Assembly (NCBI GenBank): GCA_007449985.2
Contig: VIIQ02000123.1
Coordinates: 91,452 to 155,451, forward strand
Reading direction: 5' to 3'
DNA from: Desmodesmus armatus
Taxonomy: Eukaryota; Chlorophyta; Chlorophyceae; Sphaeropleales; Scenedesmaceae
Length of the DNA: 64,000 nucleotides
Part shown: piece by piece, positions 24,222 through 36,411 of the stretch
Position numbering within the stretch: position 1 is the first letter of the stretch
Layout: each line of letters begins with the position of its first letter
The notes under the pieces: model-generated
Database searches by the model: none
What the model saw: the letters and a program-made list of their open reading frames with translations, nothing else
What the model was told of the DNA's origin: nothing
Made by a program: the position numbers and the translations under genes

Positions 24222-25888
24222 CTTGCAAGTGCGATTGGCAGCAGCCGTTTTGCTGCATGCACTACTTGAGCCCTGGTTCTTTGTGCAAATTTTTCAATAT
24301 GAGGCAAAGATGTTTCTCCTGTTTGCCAGTAGATAAAACCTACTCCCTAGAGCTACAAGCAACTTCTAAAAGCGCTCTACTAAAAATATTCGCTAATGTA
24401 TGTGCATGCAGATAGTGCATGCAGCAGAAGGTGAATGGTTTACAGTTGAATAAAACTTTACACATGTATGTGCAAGTGCCTCCAGTTGAATCCCTTGTAC
24501 TTACTTACTATGTCGTTTGCATCATCATTGATTTGGGGCATAGTTTGGTTTGAATGGTGGCTTGCCTCTCGTGCATGAGCTCATTGTCATGCATAATGTG
24601 AATTACTGCTTCACCCTAGGCTATATGGCTTATCTGCACAACCAGATTGGACTTGTGGGGTGAAACATCACTGCATGCTGGAGACAAGGTGACATTCCTT
24701 ACTGGCAAGTTGCAAAGATGTAAGAGATGGCTGTCAGCGCAGCACATGGTGTACACATGTGCATGACGTCAAATGTAATTCCAATATCCAAACATGCCGG
24801 CGAGGCTGCCTCTGGTAGAGCTCTCATCTTTTGATCCCCCCAGCATATATGACTGATGACGACTGGCCGTCAAGTGCCTCAACACGCACAGCACAGTACA
24901 CTTCTGCCTACCCAACACAAACAATTGCACAGCCACACCAACATCGTTGTGACAGCCAACTACTGCGATTGTTGCACTCCTACTGTGCATGCATGCAAAG
25001 CAGTATTTCACACGACACAGCGCTGCTGGATTGGGACAACCAGCGTTGGTTGCAAAGCGCACCATATCTGACACGACAGCTTCAGCCTCTGCGATCTTAC
25101 TACAAAGCGCACCATATCTGGTGACTCATCGGATGCATGTGCAGACAAGCGACCAACATGACAATGCAGAGCCCCAGGCGGCAGCAAGCCTTACACACCC
25201 AGCATGTGGCGGCCAGCAGGCAGCAGGTGAGAAGAATCATGCATGCTGAATCGCCACCACATGCCAAACTTCAACCGCTAAGCTCCATGCTGTCTCGGCA
25301 GCAGCTGCTGGCCCTTTGCCCCCAGCACTGCTGCTAGCACTGCTGAGGACAGCACACACCGGGTGCAATTGCGGTGGCTCAAAAGCAAATGTTGTTGTCG
25401 CGGACTGCCTACAGCGACACAAGGATAAACGCTTTGCCCCATAAGGCTGCAAACCGTATCATTCCCTGAGGGCCCGCATTCTGAGCCTGGACCAAATACA
25501 GGCAACAACACGACATGCAGTGCAGGGCTGCAGTTGAGGGGACGTATGCTTTGCGACCAGCCAATCTCTCACTCAAGGCATGACTCAGTCAGTGCACACG
25601 GTGTGCAGGTCCAAAGCAACCAAAAGGGCATGCCGCATCAGCAACAGTGGCAACAAACATACAAGCAGCACCTGCGGTTGAGTCACAACATCAACACATG
25701 AACAACAACCACAACACTCAGAACTCTCTGATTGCCACACTAGCACATCTCTGTCTCTGTCACCAGTGCCAACTCTACCACACTCTCTTCTCCCCCTAGT
25801 CCGGAATGGGGACAATACCGTAACACCCACAACACTCACAAGTCTTGGTTGATGGTGGCTTCACATACCCTCAAGGTTCAAGCTCAGC
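24222..25888. other. Intergenic region between the MYND4 and MYND5 3' ends
   Basis: The two genes converge here. The part 24250-24800 is relatively A/T-rich. Copy 2 of the dispersed repeat (compare 205-350) lies at 24893-25020. I see no coding signature. Confidence 0.5.
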
Positions 25889-26973
25889 TCAAGCACTCTT
25901 CTGAACTGCTGCAGCTACATCAGCCCCTGCCTCTGCAGCACCAGCAGCAGCAGCCGCACTCAGCGCCCGACACACGGGCCTGTGCTGCTTCCATGCTGCC
26001 CGCTGACACGCCTGCCCACAATACCGGGCCACACGGCAGCCCCCACATATGCAGCTGCGCCCCGACACTGACGCCAGCTCCGACAGCCCCGACATGTTGG
26101 TGCAACCAGGGTTGTTGCACATGCAGGGCACAGCAAAGGAGCACAAGGCTACTCCTATGGACTGCATCTGCTGGGCTATGACTTGCAGGCTTCACTCTGG
26201 TAAACCCATCTGAAGAAATTGGCAGAATCAAGGCAGAGGTGCATCAGATATTCAGACAGTCTGAACTGATTCTGGGTGCAATCCGGGCTGATTCTGAACC
26301 AAGTCTGAAGCAAATCTGAAGTAATTCTGTAGTGAATCCTATGCCTTTCTGGAGTTGGGTCAGATCCGATAATTTCGGATGACAAATTCAGATCTGACTC
26401 AGTTACAGATACAGATTAGCATCAGATCAGCATCAGACGTACTGAACCAAATCTGCAAGGGGGTTCAGTCAAGATTCACTTCAGACTCCCTGTGCCCAAT
26501 CTGGACCGGTGGTATGAACCAGATTCTGTACAACCTTGACACATGCGTGCACTGGAACACTCAGCCCCAGTAACACACTCTGATGCATACAACTTCACTT
26601 GCTTGTGCCAGCGGGCAAATCCGCGAGTTCTTGCATTGCTGTGTTCAGGGTCCCCAGCAAAGCCGAGTAGCCAGCAGCCACCAGCTGTTCGTATGTGCTA
26701 CCTGCAAGCACCCAGTCCTGCACAAATGGCAAAAAATCCATATCACACTCATAAACCGACTCCTCGCTAGCGTCACACCCCTGCTGCTGCTGCTGCTGCT
26801 CGTCACTGCCGCCGTGCTCGTGCTGCTGCTCCAGGCGAAGCTGCGCAGCCCACTGAGTAAAATAGCGGCCCAGTATGGCCACATACGGCAGGGCTGCAAC
26901 AGCATGTGCATAGCCATGTGCATGGCCACTGTCGCAGCATGTTGCCCCTCCTGCTGCTGTCACTGCTCCCTCG

Positions 26974-27043
<70 letters not shown>

Positions 27044-30000
27044 TTTCAGCTGTGTCAGCAAGAATTGCTGACACTGCACATGCAGCTGCACTACAGTACC
27101 CCGACTGTGCCAGTAGAAACCTGCCGTCGCTGTCCTGCCACTGGCTGAGCTTGACCATGGTGGTCAGCAGGCTGTGAAACTGGCGCTGCACCTGCGACAC
27201 TGGCCCCGCTGCAAGCGCCAACAGGGCTAGGGGGGCCGCGTTGTGTGGGAAAGGCCCCGATATTCTGTGGAAGGACAGTCGCACGCAAATGCTGCCATAC
27301 TTATCCAGCACGCCACATGCTTCAGCAGCATCTTCCTCTGCTGCTGCTGCTGCTGCCATGTTACTGTTTGCTGTTGCTGGAGCCGCCGCTATTGTCACTG
27401 CAGCTGCAGCAGCAGCAGCAGCTGCTGCTGCAGAGACCTTTGCTGCTGCAAGCCGCATTGACCCTTCCATGATGCTGATGATGTCACTTGCATGTGCCAG
27501 GAGGATGTCCTGGGCGTGCAACACACAACTGTATGTAACCTGGCCGTTGGAAGGTCCCGTTGCTCCTGCTGCTGCTGCTGGTGGTGAGGAAGGTGCTGCT
27601 GCTGTTGCTGCTGCAGTAGCACCGGGGGCTGGCACTACCGAGCACAACAGCAGGGTTTCCATACGGTTTAAGTAGGCATATAGAAGCGTCCACGGGGAAA
27701 TAAAAATTTCGGCATCAGGCTGCTGCCCTTGCTGACACTGCTGCTCCTGCTGCTGCTGCAGCTTGTGCAGCTGTGTGTGGCAGCGGCGGGTCAGCAGCGG
27801 CAGCAACTCTGTCAGCAGAGCTGCCGAGGGTGCCAACACACACCAATCAGCAGGCTGCTCCCTCTGCTGCTGCGGTTGCTGCTGGTGCTGTGTCGATGAA
27901 GAGGCCTGCCGCTGCAACCTGAGCGGGGACGGCAGCAGCTGCAGTGCCACCTGTGGGCCCTTGTAGCCTGCTGGCCATGGCAGCTTGTGCAGGCCGACAT
28001 CTTGCCACCGCCTGCTCAGCGCCCGCCCGTTAGCCAGATGGCAGGTCGCTTCTTGTGCTGCTTGGGCACCAGGGTGGCTGTCAGGTATGCTTGCTGTCAG
28101 CTGCAGCACTGCCAAGCCCAACAGCAGGTCTGTCTCAAGCTGCAGCAGCAGCTGCGCACTGAGTGCCTGCTCGATTTGGTTGACCTGTGGGCACGCAGGG
28201 ATTGCAGTGCATGCCTTTGCTCGGCATCAAGGCAGATGCAGCATTTGCCCTTGAATGGAATGCTGTTAAAAAGGTGATGCGTGTGAGGGAACTGAGAGTA
28301 GCAGGGCTGCATGTGATGGGCAGGCACCAGCCCCAATTTGCTGATGCTACTATGGTACCAGCTGGCATCCGCCAACTACATGTACGCAGACAGCCACAGT
28401 TGCCATTAGAGTCACGTTCAACACTGAGGGGCAGCCAAAACCAGTGCATGCAAGTGATTCTCCACAGGTGCGTCTGGTTGTTCACCACGCCGTGACATGA
28501 TCTTATCAAGCGCCCTCAAGGCCCCTGACTGCTCAGCATCACATCTACTTACTTGGTGTCTCGTCACACTCCGGTAGGCTGTCACCAGCATCGCCAAGTC
28601 GAAGTGGGTGGTCAGGCCTTCAGCCTTGGCCAGCTGGGCAACCTGCAGCACCGTCTCCTTGCTGACACCCAGTATGTCAAACAAGCTGCAGGACAGGGGC
28701 GTCAGGCTGTCCAGCCGCACACCGTTGCTGAAGCTGCTGCTGCCTGCACCCTGCTGCTGCTGCTGCTGCTGCCTCCCATCACCTGCCCCCTGACGGCCTC
28801 TGCTACTTCCCATCTCAGGTGCAGTGCTGCTGCTGTTGCTGCCTGTTGTTGCGGCTGCCGCCCTGGCGCAACTGCTGCTGCCACTGCTGCTGCTGCCACT
28901 GCTGCTACTGCCGCTGCTGCTGCTGCCTGTTGTTGCGGCTGCCTCCCTGGCACCACTGCTGCTGCCACTGCTGCTGCTGCCACTGCTGCTGCTGCTGCCG
29001 CTGCTGCCGCTGCTGCCGCTGCTGCCTGTTGTTGCGGCTGCCGCCCTGGCGCCACCAGCACTGCCGGGGTCGAGCCCCATCACAGAGGCCACCAGCATGA
29101 TGGTGAGGCAGGACACAAACTCAGGCATCAGCAGCAGCTCGCTGGCGGCAGCATATGACTGCAGTGCATCCAACTCAGTGAGTGCACGCTGCTGCAGCCC
29201 TTGTGCAAGCACCAGCATGACCATGGGTACTGTTCGCATGGCCTTGCTCCAGCCCCCGGTGAGGGCAGTGTGTGGCTGCAGTAGCCGGTGCTGCCCCAGC
29301 TGCTGCAGCTTGCTGTGAGCTTGGCAGACAGTGAGCATCAGGCGCACTGCCGCGGGTGCTGCGGGCAGTGCGGTATGGTCATCAAAGATCCCTGCTTTGA
29401 GCAGCGCAGGCTTGGCTGGATGCAGGGTGATCAGCAGCAGGCTGCAGTCGGAGTCTGCATTGTGCACGTCGCACCCCAACTGCAGGATGTGTTTCTCTGT
29501 GGTGGAGGACACAGCCATGCTGCTGCCAGCAGCTGCAATGGCTGCTGCAAGTGCTGCTACTGCTGCTGTGAGCCGCGCTGCTGCAGCATCCATGGCAGGA
29601 CCCAGGTGCTGCAGCAGCTGTGAGTCCTGCAGATGCTGCCGCACTGCCGCTGCAGCACGGGACTCTGGGGAGGCTTTCATGGTGTCCACGGCTTTGTACA
29701 GCCATGCGTTCAGCGCAGCAAAAGACACGGGTAACGCATGCTTTGGTGGAATTGGTTGCTGCAGGACCTGGGCGTACAGTCCTGCCAGCTTGGCCGTGAC
29801 CTGCATGCAGCGCACAGCACAGCAGGGCACAGCATGCTTGGCAGTTCAGCCCGAGTCAGGTAAATTCGTCGCTGTGATGTGCTGTGCATGTCCAGCGCCA
29901 GCCACAGGGTGCACAAGGATGCACATGCTTGGCAACCTTTATCCTTTGGTCTACCCAGTTCATCCAGGGTGGAGAGTACTGCCCAGCAAATGTTCAGTGT

Positions 30001-30320
30001 GCAGAGGACCGCCCAGCAGCTCATCCAGTGTGAAGAGTACCGTTCAGCACTGCAAATTTTCGATATTAACAATCTCCAATTTTCGATATTAACAATCTCC
30101 CAATTGGGCTGATTCAGCATTCATCCATGCCAGCACAAGTCACCTTCAAGTCCTGCACAAGTTTCTTCCATGCTGCATGTGATGGGGGTGGCTGCGCTTC
30201 CAGATCCAAGGTCCACTGAAGGAAGGACTTTACGTCAGCAGTTGCAGCATCTGCTGTGTCAAGCAGCTGCTGCAGCTCCTTGATGCATGCTGTCCAAGAG
30301 GCAACTGAAGCCTTGGCCAT
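25889..30320 (-). CDS. MYND5: large MYND-type zinc-finger protein, four exons, in frame
   Basis: Exons are 30320-30144, 29800-28553, 28184-26599 and 26189-25889. They sum to 3312 nt, exactly 1104 codons, so this is the one family member with no frame problem if the last intron is real. Exon 1 is MAKASVASWTACIKELQQLL and onward. Exon 2 has [19 protein letters not shown], Ser/Gly-rich repeats and LTPLSCSLFDILGVSKET. Exon 3 has a Gln tract from the CTG run at 26978-27044. Exon 4 carries the finger CNNPGC, CGGC, YCGQAC, HRPVC and a short acidic/Ala tail. The extra intron (26190-26598) replaces coding sequence that is continuous in the paralogues and looks like an inserted element. The donor (GTGAAG) and the bases before the acceptor (GTGAAG) come from the insert's direct repeats. 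Confidence 0.8.
26190..26599. mobile_element. 11-bp-periodic insert acting as an intron of MYND5
   Basis: A block of about 400 bp absent from the paralogues is bordered by the 7-bp direct repeat CTTCACT (26190-26196 and 26593-26599), which looks like a target-site duplication. Inside, TCTGAA-like motifs start at 26260, 26271, 26282, 26293, 26304, 26315, 26326, 26337 and 26348, exactly 11 bp apart. Beyond a small palindrome (TCCGATAATTTCGGA, about 26365) the motif continues inverted as CAGAT/CAGAC, for example at 26412, 26423 and 26434, again 11 bp apart. Confidence 0.6.
26978..27044. repeat. Pure CTG run in MYND5 exon 3
   Basis: About 22 uninterrupted CTG triplets encode Gln on the minus strand. 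It is the longest pure trinucleotide run in the array. Confidence 0.9.
29960..30112. repeat. Short tandem duplications in MYND5 intron 1
   Basis: A 23-bp unit containing tttcgatattaacaatctcc occurs twice in a row at about 30057-30103. To its left, a unit with cagttcatccagggtggaga and a similar cagctcatccagtgtgaaga recurs at about 29958 and 30016. Confidence 0.75.
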
Positions 30321-31019
30321 CTGTGATTCGTGTCAAGCCTCGGGCCTGCATGTGTCACATCAAAGTGTTTCTCACAACGGGACATCGCAATCCCCAGGCA
30401 GACAGGCCCCTCGGAAAGTGGCACAGGTGTCTGTCCACACCAGGTGGAGGGATGTGCACAACACAGCAACGCTCACCGTTGTTGGCTGACGATGGGGTGA
30501 CCAGTGGAGTCACAAACGCCTTTTGCCTGTGGTGCTGCAGCTGAGGGTGTGTGCCAGCTCGTTTGTGTGGGTGATGAAGATCAGTGATCCCTCAGAGCTT
30601 GGCAGAGGGGTTGTGCTCTGACAGGCTGAGACAGACTTGCCGATTTTGAAGGCAGATACACGCAGTGCATTGATTGCACGGAATCGTCGGCGTTTCCGAA
30701 ATGTGTTTGCCGCGCTTTTGCTTTGACTCCACACGTGTGACAGGCTGTGCCCAGATGTGCAGGGCTTTGAGCCCAGATCGCTCACACGGTGTGTTGTGTC
30801 CAAGTTGCTGTACAGTGCTGCTGTTGCTACAGTCTGGTTGCTACCTACTGTTGCAGGGCTGCAAGCTGCAGCAGTGCACCTGGGATGGCAGAGCCGACAG
30901 CAAGCCCACCACATTGTCCATAGTTAAAAATAAAGAAGAGATCAGCAGCAGGCAAGAGGCGACGGCTCATGAAGGCAATCCAAGCAAACACCACCACCAC
31001 CACCACCACCATCAAAGAC
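30321..31019. other. Intergenic stretch upstream of MYND5
   Basis: No coding frame is supported. It contains a CAC/CCA trinucleotide run at about 30988-31014 and the left end of the duplicated block. Confidence 0.5.
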
Positions 31020-31420
31020 TTCTTCAATTACTCAACCTCTGCCTGCAGCACCTGCAGGCGCATCAGCAACTGCTGCATCTGCAGCCACCAGCAACAGCAG
31101 CAGCCGTGCTGTGCGTTGCGCACACGGGCATGTGCTGCTTTCGGTGTGTCTGCTGACACGCTCGCCCACAATACTAGGCCACACGGCAGCCCCCACACAT
31201 GTGGATGCGCCAAGACACTGACGCCAGCTCCGACAGGCCTGCCATGCTTTACAGTCAAGGTTGTTGCACAGCAGAAGAGCGCAAGGCCAGCCCTGTGGAC
31301 TGCAGCTTCTGTGCTTGGAGCGGCACTTGCAGTACTTGGCATGGGCTGCCGATCAAGACCCGCAGCCACCTGGATGGACAGTGCAGAAACAGCATGCAAG
31401 ATCCATGGTTTGACTAAAAG
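31020..31420 (-). pseudogene. MYND zinc-finger gene remnant
   Basis: The minus strand reads [20 protein letters not shown], then an in-frame TAG exactly where the paralogues have Arg or Trp, then YCGRACQQTHRKQHMPVC. The first Cys pair is lost through frame changes. It is the counterpart of the remnant at 640-1060. The gap 31421-31884 holds nothing else. Confidence 0.75.
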
Positions 31421-31884
31421 CTGCGTGTCAGCAGGCTACACAGCAGTCAATTTCATCAGCCATACGGCTTTGACTTGACGCACCAAGAAGCAGCATCTAG
31501 AAGAGCAGCAGGTGACGTCATACACATGCTGGTTTGCACCCAGTCTTCGATTGCATCAAATGTATCATACATTTGTCAGTGACGCTCTGCAGCCTTGTAA
31601 TCCCTATCAGTCCAAGTGTCTTACACATGTATGTTCGTTGTTTGTTAGTAGTAGTTTCTCAGGGCTGTACAGCAGCACGACACATGCATGGCGTTGCAAC
31701 TGCTTTGGCGCCTCTGATGCAAGGCTGTGCATGCCGACCAGTGGCAGTGTCGTTGCAGCCCCTATGACACACGGGCCGAACTGTAACGGCCAACATTTGC
31801 TGCTGCTTCGAAAACACACCCTATGCAACGCATGCACTGCAGCAGTCAAGCTTTCACAATGACTCACTTGCGCCTCACCTAAGA

Positions 31885-34800
31885 TCAAATGGATGCAGCC
31901 CAACTCCAGACATCCCAGTTCCTGCCCTGCTCTGCTGGCTCTGCTGCCAGCGATGCTCCAGCCCCTGCCCCTGCAACCCCTGTGCCACCACCACCAGCAG
32001 CAGCACTCAGCGCCGTGCATACAGGCTTATGCTGCTTCCATGCTTCCCGCTGACACGCACGCCCGCAATACCGTGCCACACAGCAGCCTGCACAGATGCA
32101 GCTGTGCCCCGACGCTGACGCCAGTTCCGACAGCCCCGCCATGCTTGTGCAGCCAGGGTTGTTGCACATGCCGGGCACAGCAAAGGAGCACAAGGCCAGC
32201 CCTATGGACTGCAGCTGCCGGGCTGACGCCAGCAGCCCCGCTGTGTCAGACGGTCTATTCTGGTGTTGTGTCAAAAGCTGCTCCAGCTGCTGCAGCACTG
32301 GCAGCATGGCCGCATAGCCAGCAGCGGTGAGCTGGTTGCAGGTGCTGCCTGCAGCCAGCCACTGCTGCAGCACTGAAAGGGGCGCCATGAAGCCCCACTG
32401 CTGCAGGCAGGTCACACGTGCTTCCTGCAGCTCCCCAGCCCACTGCAGACAGCAGCGACCCAAGATGACCACACTCGGCAGCACCATGCGCATCGCGTTA
32501 GCAGCTGCACGGTGCCTACTGCAATCTGTTGCCCCCGCAAGCTGCAGCTCTTGGATTTCTGCAGCAGCATCAGCAAGTAGCGCTGAGGCTGCAGACGCGG
32601 CCGCAAAGTACTGCGGTGCTGCCTTGCCCCATCCGCTGACCTTGACCATGGTGGCCAGCAGGCTGTGTAGCTGGCGCTGCACCCGGGATCCCGGCCCTGC
32701 TGAAAGCCCTAACAGCACCAGAAGGGATTACACCCCATCAGACACATCGTGACAGCACGACTCACTCAGTGCTGCTCCGTACTGTTGCAGTCTGTCACCA
32801 CCAGCACCTGCTCGTTGTACTGCTGCTGCAGCCGTGCCGCCAGTACTGCTGCCTGCTGCTGCCGTTGCTGCATCCTGCAATGCAGCCTCAAGGCGCAGTG
32901 CCCCCTCACAAAAGCTGATGATATCACGTGCATTCGCCAGCAAGGCACCCTGTGCGTGCCACGCAGTGCAGGACACAGCTGTACTTGGCCTGTCGGGCGA
33001 ACGATCCTATTGCTGCTGCTGGTGGTGGTGGCGGCCCTGCTACTGCAGCGCCAGGGGCTGGCACCACAGAGCAGGCCAGAAATCCAAACAGACCCAGCAA
33101 GCATGTTAGCGCTGCTTCAGCGGATGCACTAGCTGGCTGCCCCACAGGGGAGGCTGCAGGCTGCTGCTGCTGTCGGTGCAGCTGTTGCATGCCAAAGCGG
33201 GTCAGCAGCGGCAGCAGCTCTGTCAGCAGAACTTCTGTGGGTGCCAACGCACACCATTCAATAGGCTGGCGACGCCGCTGCTGCTGCTGCTGCTGCTGCT
33301 GTGGCCCAAACGGGGACGGCAGCAGCTGCAGTGCCAGCTGTGGGCCTGTATAGGCTGCTGGCCTGGGCAGCTGGTGCAGGCCTGCCCGGCCGGTGTAGTA
33401 CGCCACTGATAAACCACAGGGTCACAGCTTGTGAACAAGCAAGCCAGGTATTGTGCGTGCTGGGCCCCAGGGTGGCTGTCAGGTATGCTTGCTGTCAGCT
33501 GCAGCACCGCCAAGTTGAGCAGCAGGTATGTCTCCCACTGCAGCAGCAGCTGCGCGCTGAAGGCACCTTGGGGGTGGTTCAACTGCGCGCACAATGAAAG
33601 AGCATTTCAAGGCAGGCAATATGCAGTGTCAGCTCATGCAAACTCCCACCATTTGTGACGAGCACTGGAGGAGAGTGGACTAGGGGTATTGAAGACTAGA
33701 TTGAAGTGGACGGAAGTGAAATGGAGTGGAGTGGAGAAGACAAGAATTGAGTGGAGTAGGGGGGAGTGGAGTACAAGATAGGGGAGAGCACAGTGGACCC
33801 ACCATCATAATAGCAGTGCCAAAGCAGCAGCAGCAGCAGCAGCAGCAGTCAGGTTCAGACACCACTGGCATGCCCTTTCAATAGTATCAATCTACCCAGT
33901 CACAGGCGTGTGCTCACATTGCATGCACAAGGTACGCAGCTTGAACATCATGCAGCTGACAACATATGTGTGCTTGAAACAAACAACAAGGTGCATCTGG
34001 TGGCGGCTGCACATCTCACTGTATAACGTAGTGCCATGCTTTGGTGAGCACATTCCCGTCTGACCAAAGTCAAGGCAGGATACATGATTATTCGTAAAGT
34101 TCTGGATCATAGGCTGTTTCCAATACGGAAAAAAAGTACACACACAACATAACACCAACCCACTTGGTACATGAGTACGCGGCCGTAGCTTGATACCATT
34201 GCTTCCAAATGATTCATAGTTGTGAAGCCTGCAGATTTGAGCAGCCTTGTGGCCTGCAGCACTGTCTCCTTGGTGACACCCAGTGCGTCAAACAAGCCGC
34301 AGGACAGGGGCGTCAGGCTGTCCAGCCGCACACCGCTGCTGAGGGCGCCGCTGCCACTGCTGCTCCCGCCGCTCCCGCTGCCAGCCTGCCGCCGCTGCTG
34401 CCGTGTCTCAGCAGCAGCCGACTGGCGACCCCTGCCGCTTCCCACCCGGTGTGCACTGCTGCTGCTTGCTGCTGGTGTGGCTGCAGCCCCGGTCCCAGCA
34501 CCACTGCTGGTGTCCAGCCCCAGCAGAGTAGCCAGCAAGACTATCCTGATGCAAGACACAAAGTCAGGTGACAGCAGCAGCTCCTTTACTGCAGGAGATG
34601 ACTCCGGGGTGTCGTCGTGCAAGAGTCTTGGCATCAACAACCCCAAGTAGCGATATCTGCTGACAAAACTGCTGCCTAGTTCTGCTATTGCACCAACCTG
34701 CGCCGGCAGCTGCTCCCTCTCCTGCTGCCACAGCTGCTGCAGTCTGCTGCAGGCTTGGAAGCCTGTAAGGATCAGGCGCATAGCTGCAGGTGCTGCAGGC

Positions 34801-35745
34801 AGTGCTGCTTCACATGTGAAGGTCTTCTGCTGTGACAGTGCGTTGCCGGTCAGATGAAACACCTTCAACAGCACCCCACACAGCTTATCTGCCTCCTTGT
34901 AATGGGACACCTGCTCCTGGATGCTGTCCTGCTGCATGGTGGAGGATACCGCTGCGCTGTTGCTGCCACCACTGGTGCTGGTGGCTGCTGCGATGGCTGC
35001 TGCTGCTGCTGTGAGCTGGGCCGCTGCAGCATCCATGGCAGGAACCAGGTGCTGCAGCAGCTGCGAATCCTGCACCTGCTGCCGCACTGTGGCAGTAGCA
35101 TGGGACCCCGGGGACGCGTGCATGGCATCTACAGCTTTTGTCAGCCATGCATTCAGCGCATCGCAAGCCAGCGGCACCAACGGCTGGCCTGGCTGCTGAA
35201 AGGCCTGGATGGTTAGTGCTGCCAGCTTGGCTGTCACCTGCAAACAGCAGCACAGCAAGAAAACATTGCAACAACTCTGCGCGCTTGAGGTGGAATGATT
35301 AATGTTGTCACACACTGTGGCTAACGAGCATGTGCGCTGTGCATGTCGTGCATGGTCCTCAGCTGGAGACAACTGGATGGCTGAGTATGCTGGAAAGTAC
35401 CAGGGCATGACACACAGCCTGTGTGTTATGCTGTGACAGCAGCATGTGGTTCTGAGGCTCGTTTCTCCTGCACGTCCCCGGTATAGCCATGATGATTGCA
35501 GCACATGCCATCACCAGCCTAGCATCCTTCGCCATGCCAGCCAGCAGTGATGCCAGCACATTCACCTGCATGTCCTGCACGAGCCTCTTCCATGCTGCAT
35601 TCGGCCAGCTTGGCTGCTGGTTGAGCTTTTCCAAACGCTGACCGAAAGCAAGAATGGCATCAGCTCGCACAGAACCTGCTGTGTCCAGCTGTTGTTGCAG
35701 CTCCTTGATGCATGCTGCCCAGGCGGCAACTGCCACGTTGGCCAT
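31885..35745 (-). pseudogene. MYND6: broken copy of a MYND1-like gene
   Basis: Exons 1 (35745-35566) and 2 (35237-34164, 358 codons) are intact. Exon 2 has the CCCC that MYND1 lacks. Exon 3 (33582-31885) has three lesions. There is a frame change near 33400, and an extra 10 bp at about 32959-32968 compared with MYND1 (gcgtgcaggac becomes gcgtgccacgcagtgcagg). There is also an in-frame TAA at 32728-32730 just before LLVLLGLSAGPGS. Beyond these the frame is good through QWLAAGSTCNQL and a perfect finger (CNNPGC, CAGC, YCGRAC, HKPVC). MYND1 and MYND6 are the closest pair in the array. The TAA and the 10-bp insertion cannot be homopolymer errors, so I call this a pseudogene. Confidence 0.75.
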
Positions 35746-36411
35746 CAACAGCGTGGTGAGGCCTGCGTGATGGGCAAACGTTTTATTTCCGCGTTTGCGA
35801 CAGCTTCCAGCTGTATACAGCAGCACACAACCCCAGAGCATGCGGTGAATGAGAAACAGCACATACCGGTACACAAACAGCTAGGTGTGCAGTGTAGCAG
35901 ACTTCACTCACTGCAGTCTGAATGAAGTGGTCCATTTCAGACGTCCTCAGACAATGGGTATCCTCCTGCTGCTTCAGCAGGTGTGTGCCTGTTCTGGTTC
36001 CGGTTGATGTCGATGACTGCCGATACAATAACTGTATATGCACGCAAGAGGGTGTGTATTTGAAGCAAACGGACGACCGCAAGTTCTAGGCGGTCCTTGT
36101 AGTGACGATGGTACCGGCTGAGGGTTGGCGCCAAACCCTGCTGAAACCCCGTTGACTGCCACACGTGTGATGAGGGTACAGGGTACAGGGTCACCAAGCT
36201 TGGTTCAACGCTGTGGTGGTCATGTCACAATAATTTGGCAGAATTTTATGTTGAAGTTTCGATGTTGAATCATGCTTTGTGGTCGCACCACTGTTACTGC
36301 AGCTGGACAGGGTTTGGAGCAGCCCTGTCCCAAAGGGCCCAGACAGACGGTCTGACACGTGTAAAGGACCACTCGCACCTGGTCAGACCTGGTACATTCC
36401 TTCATGGCCCC

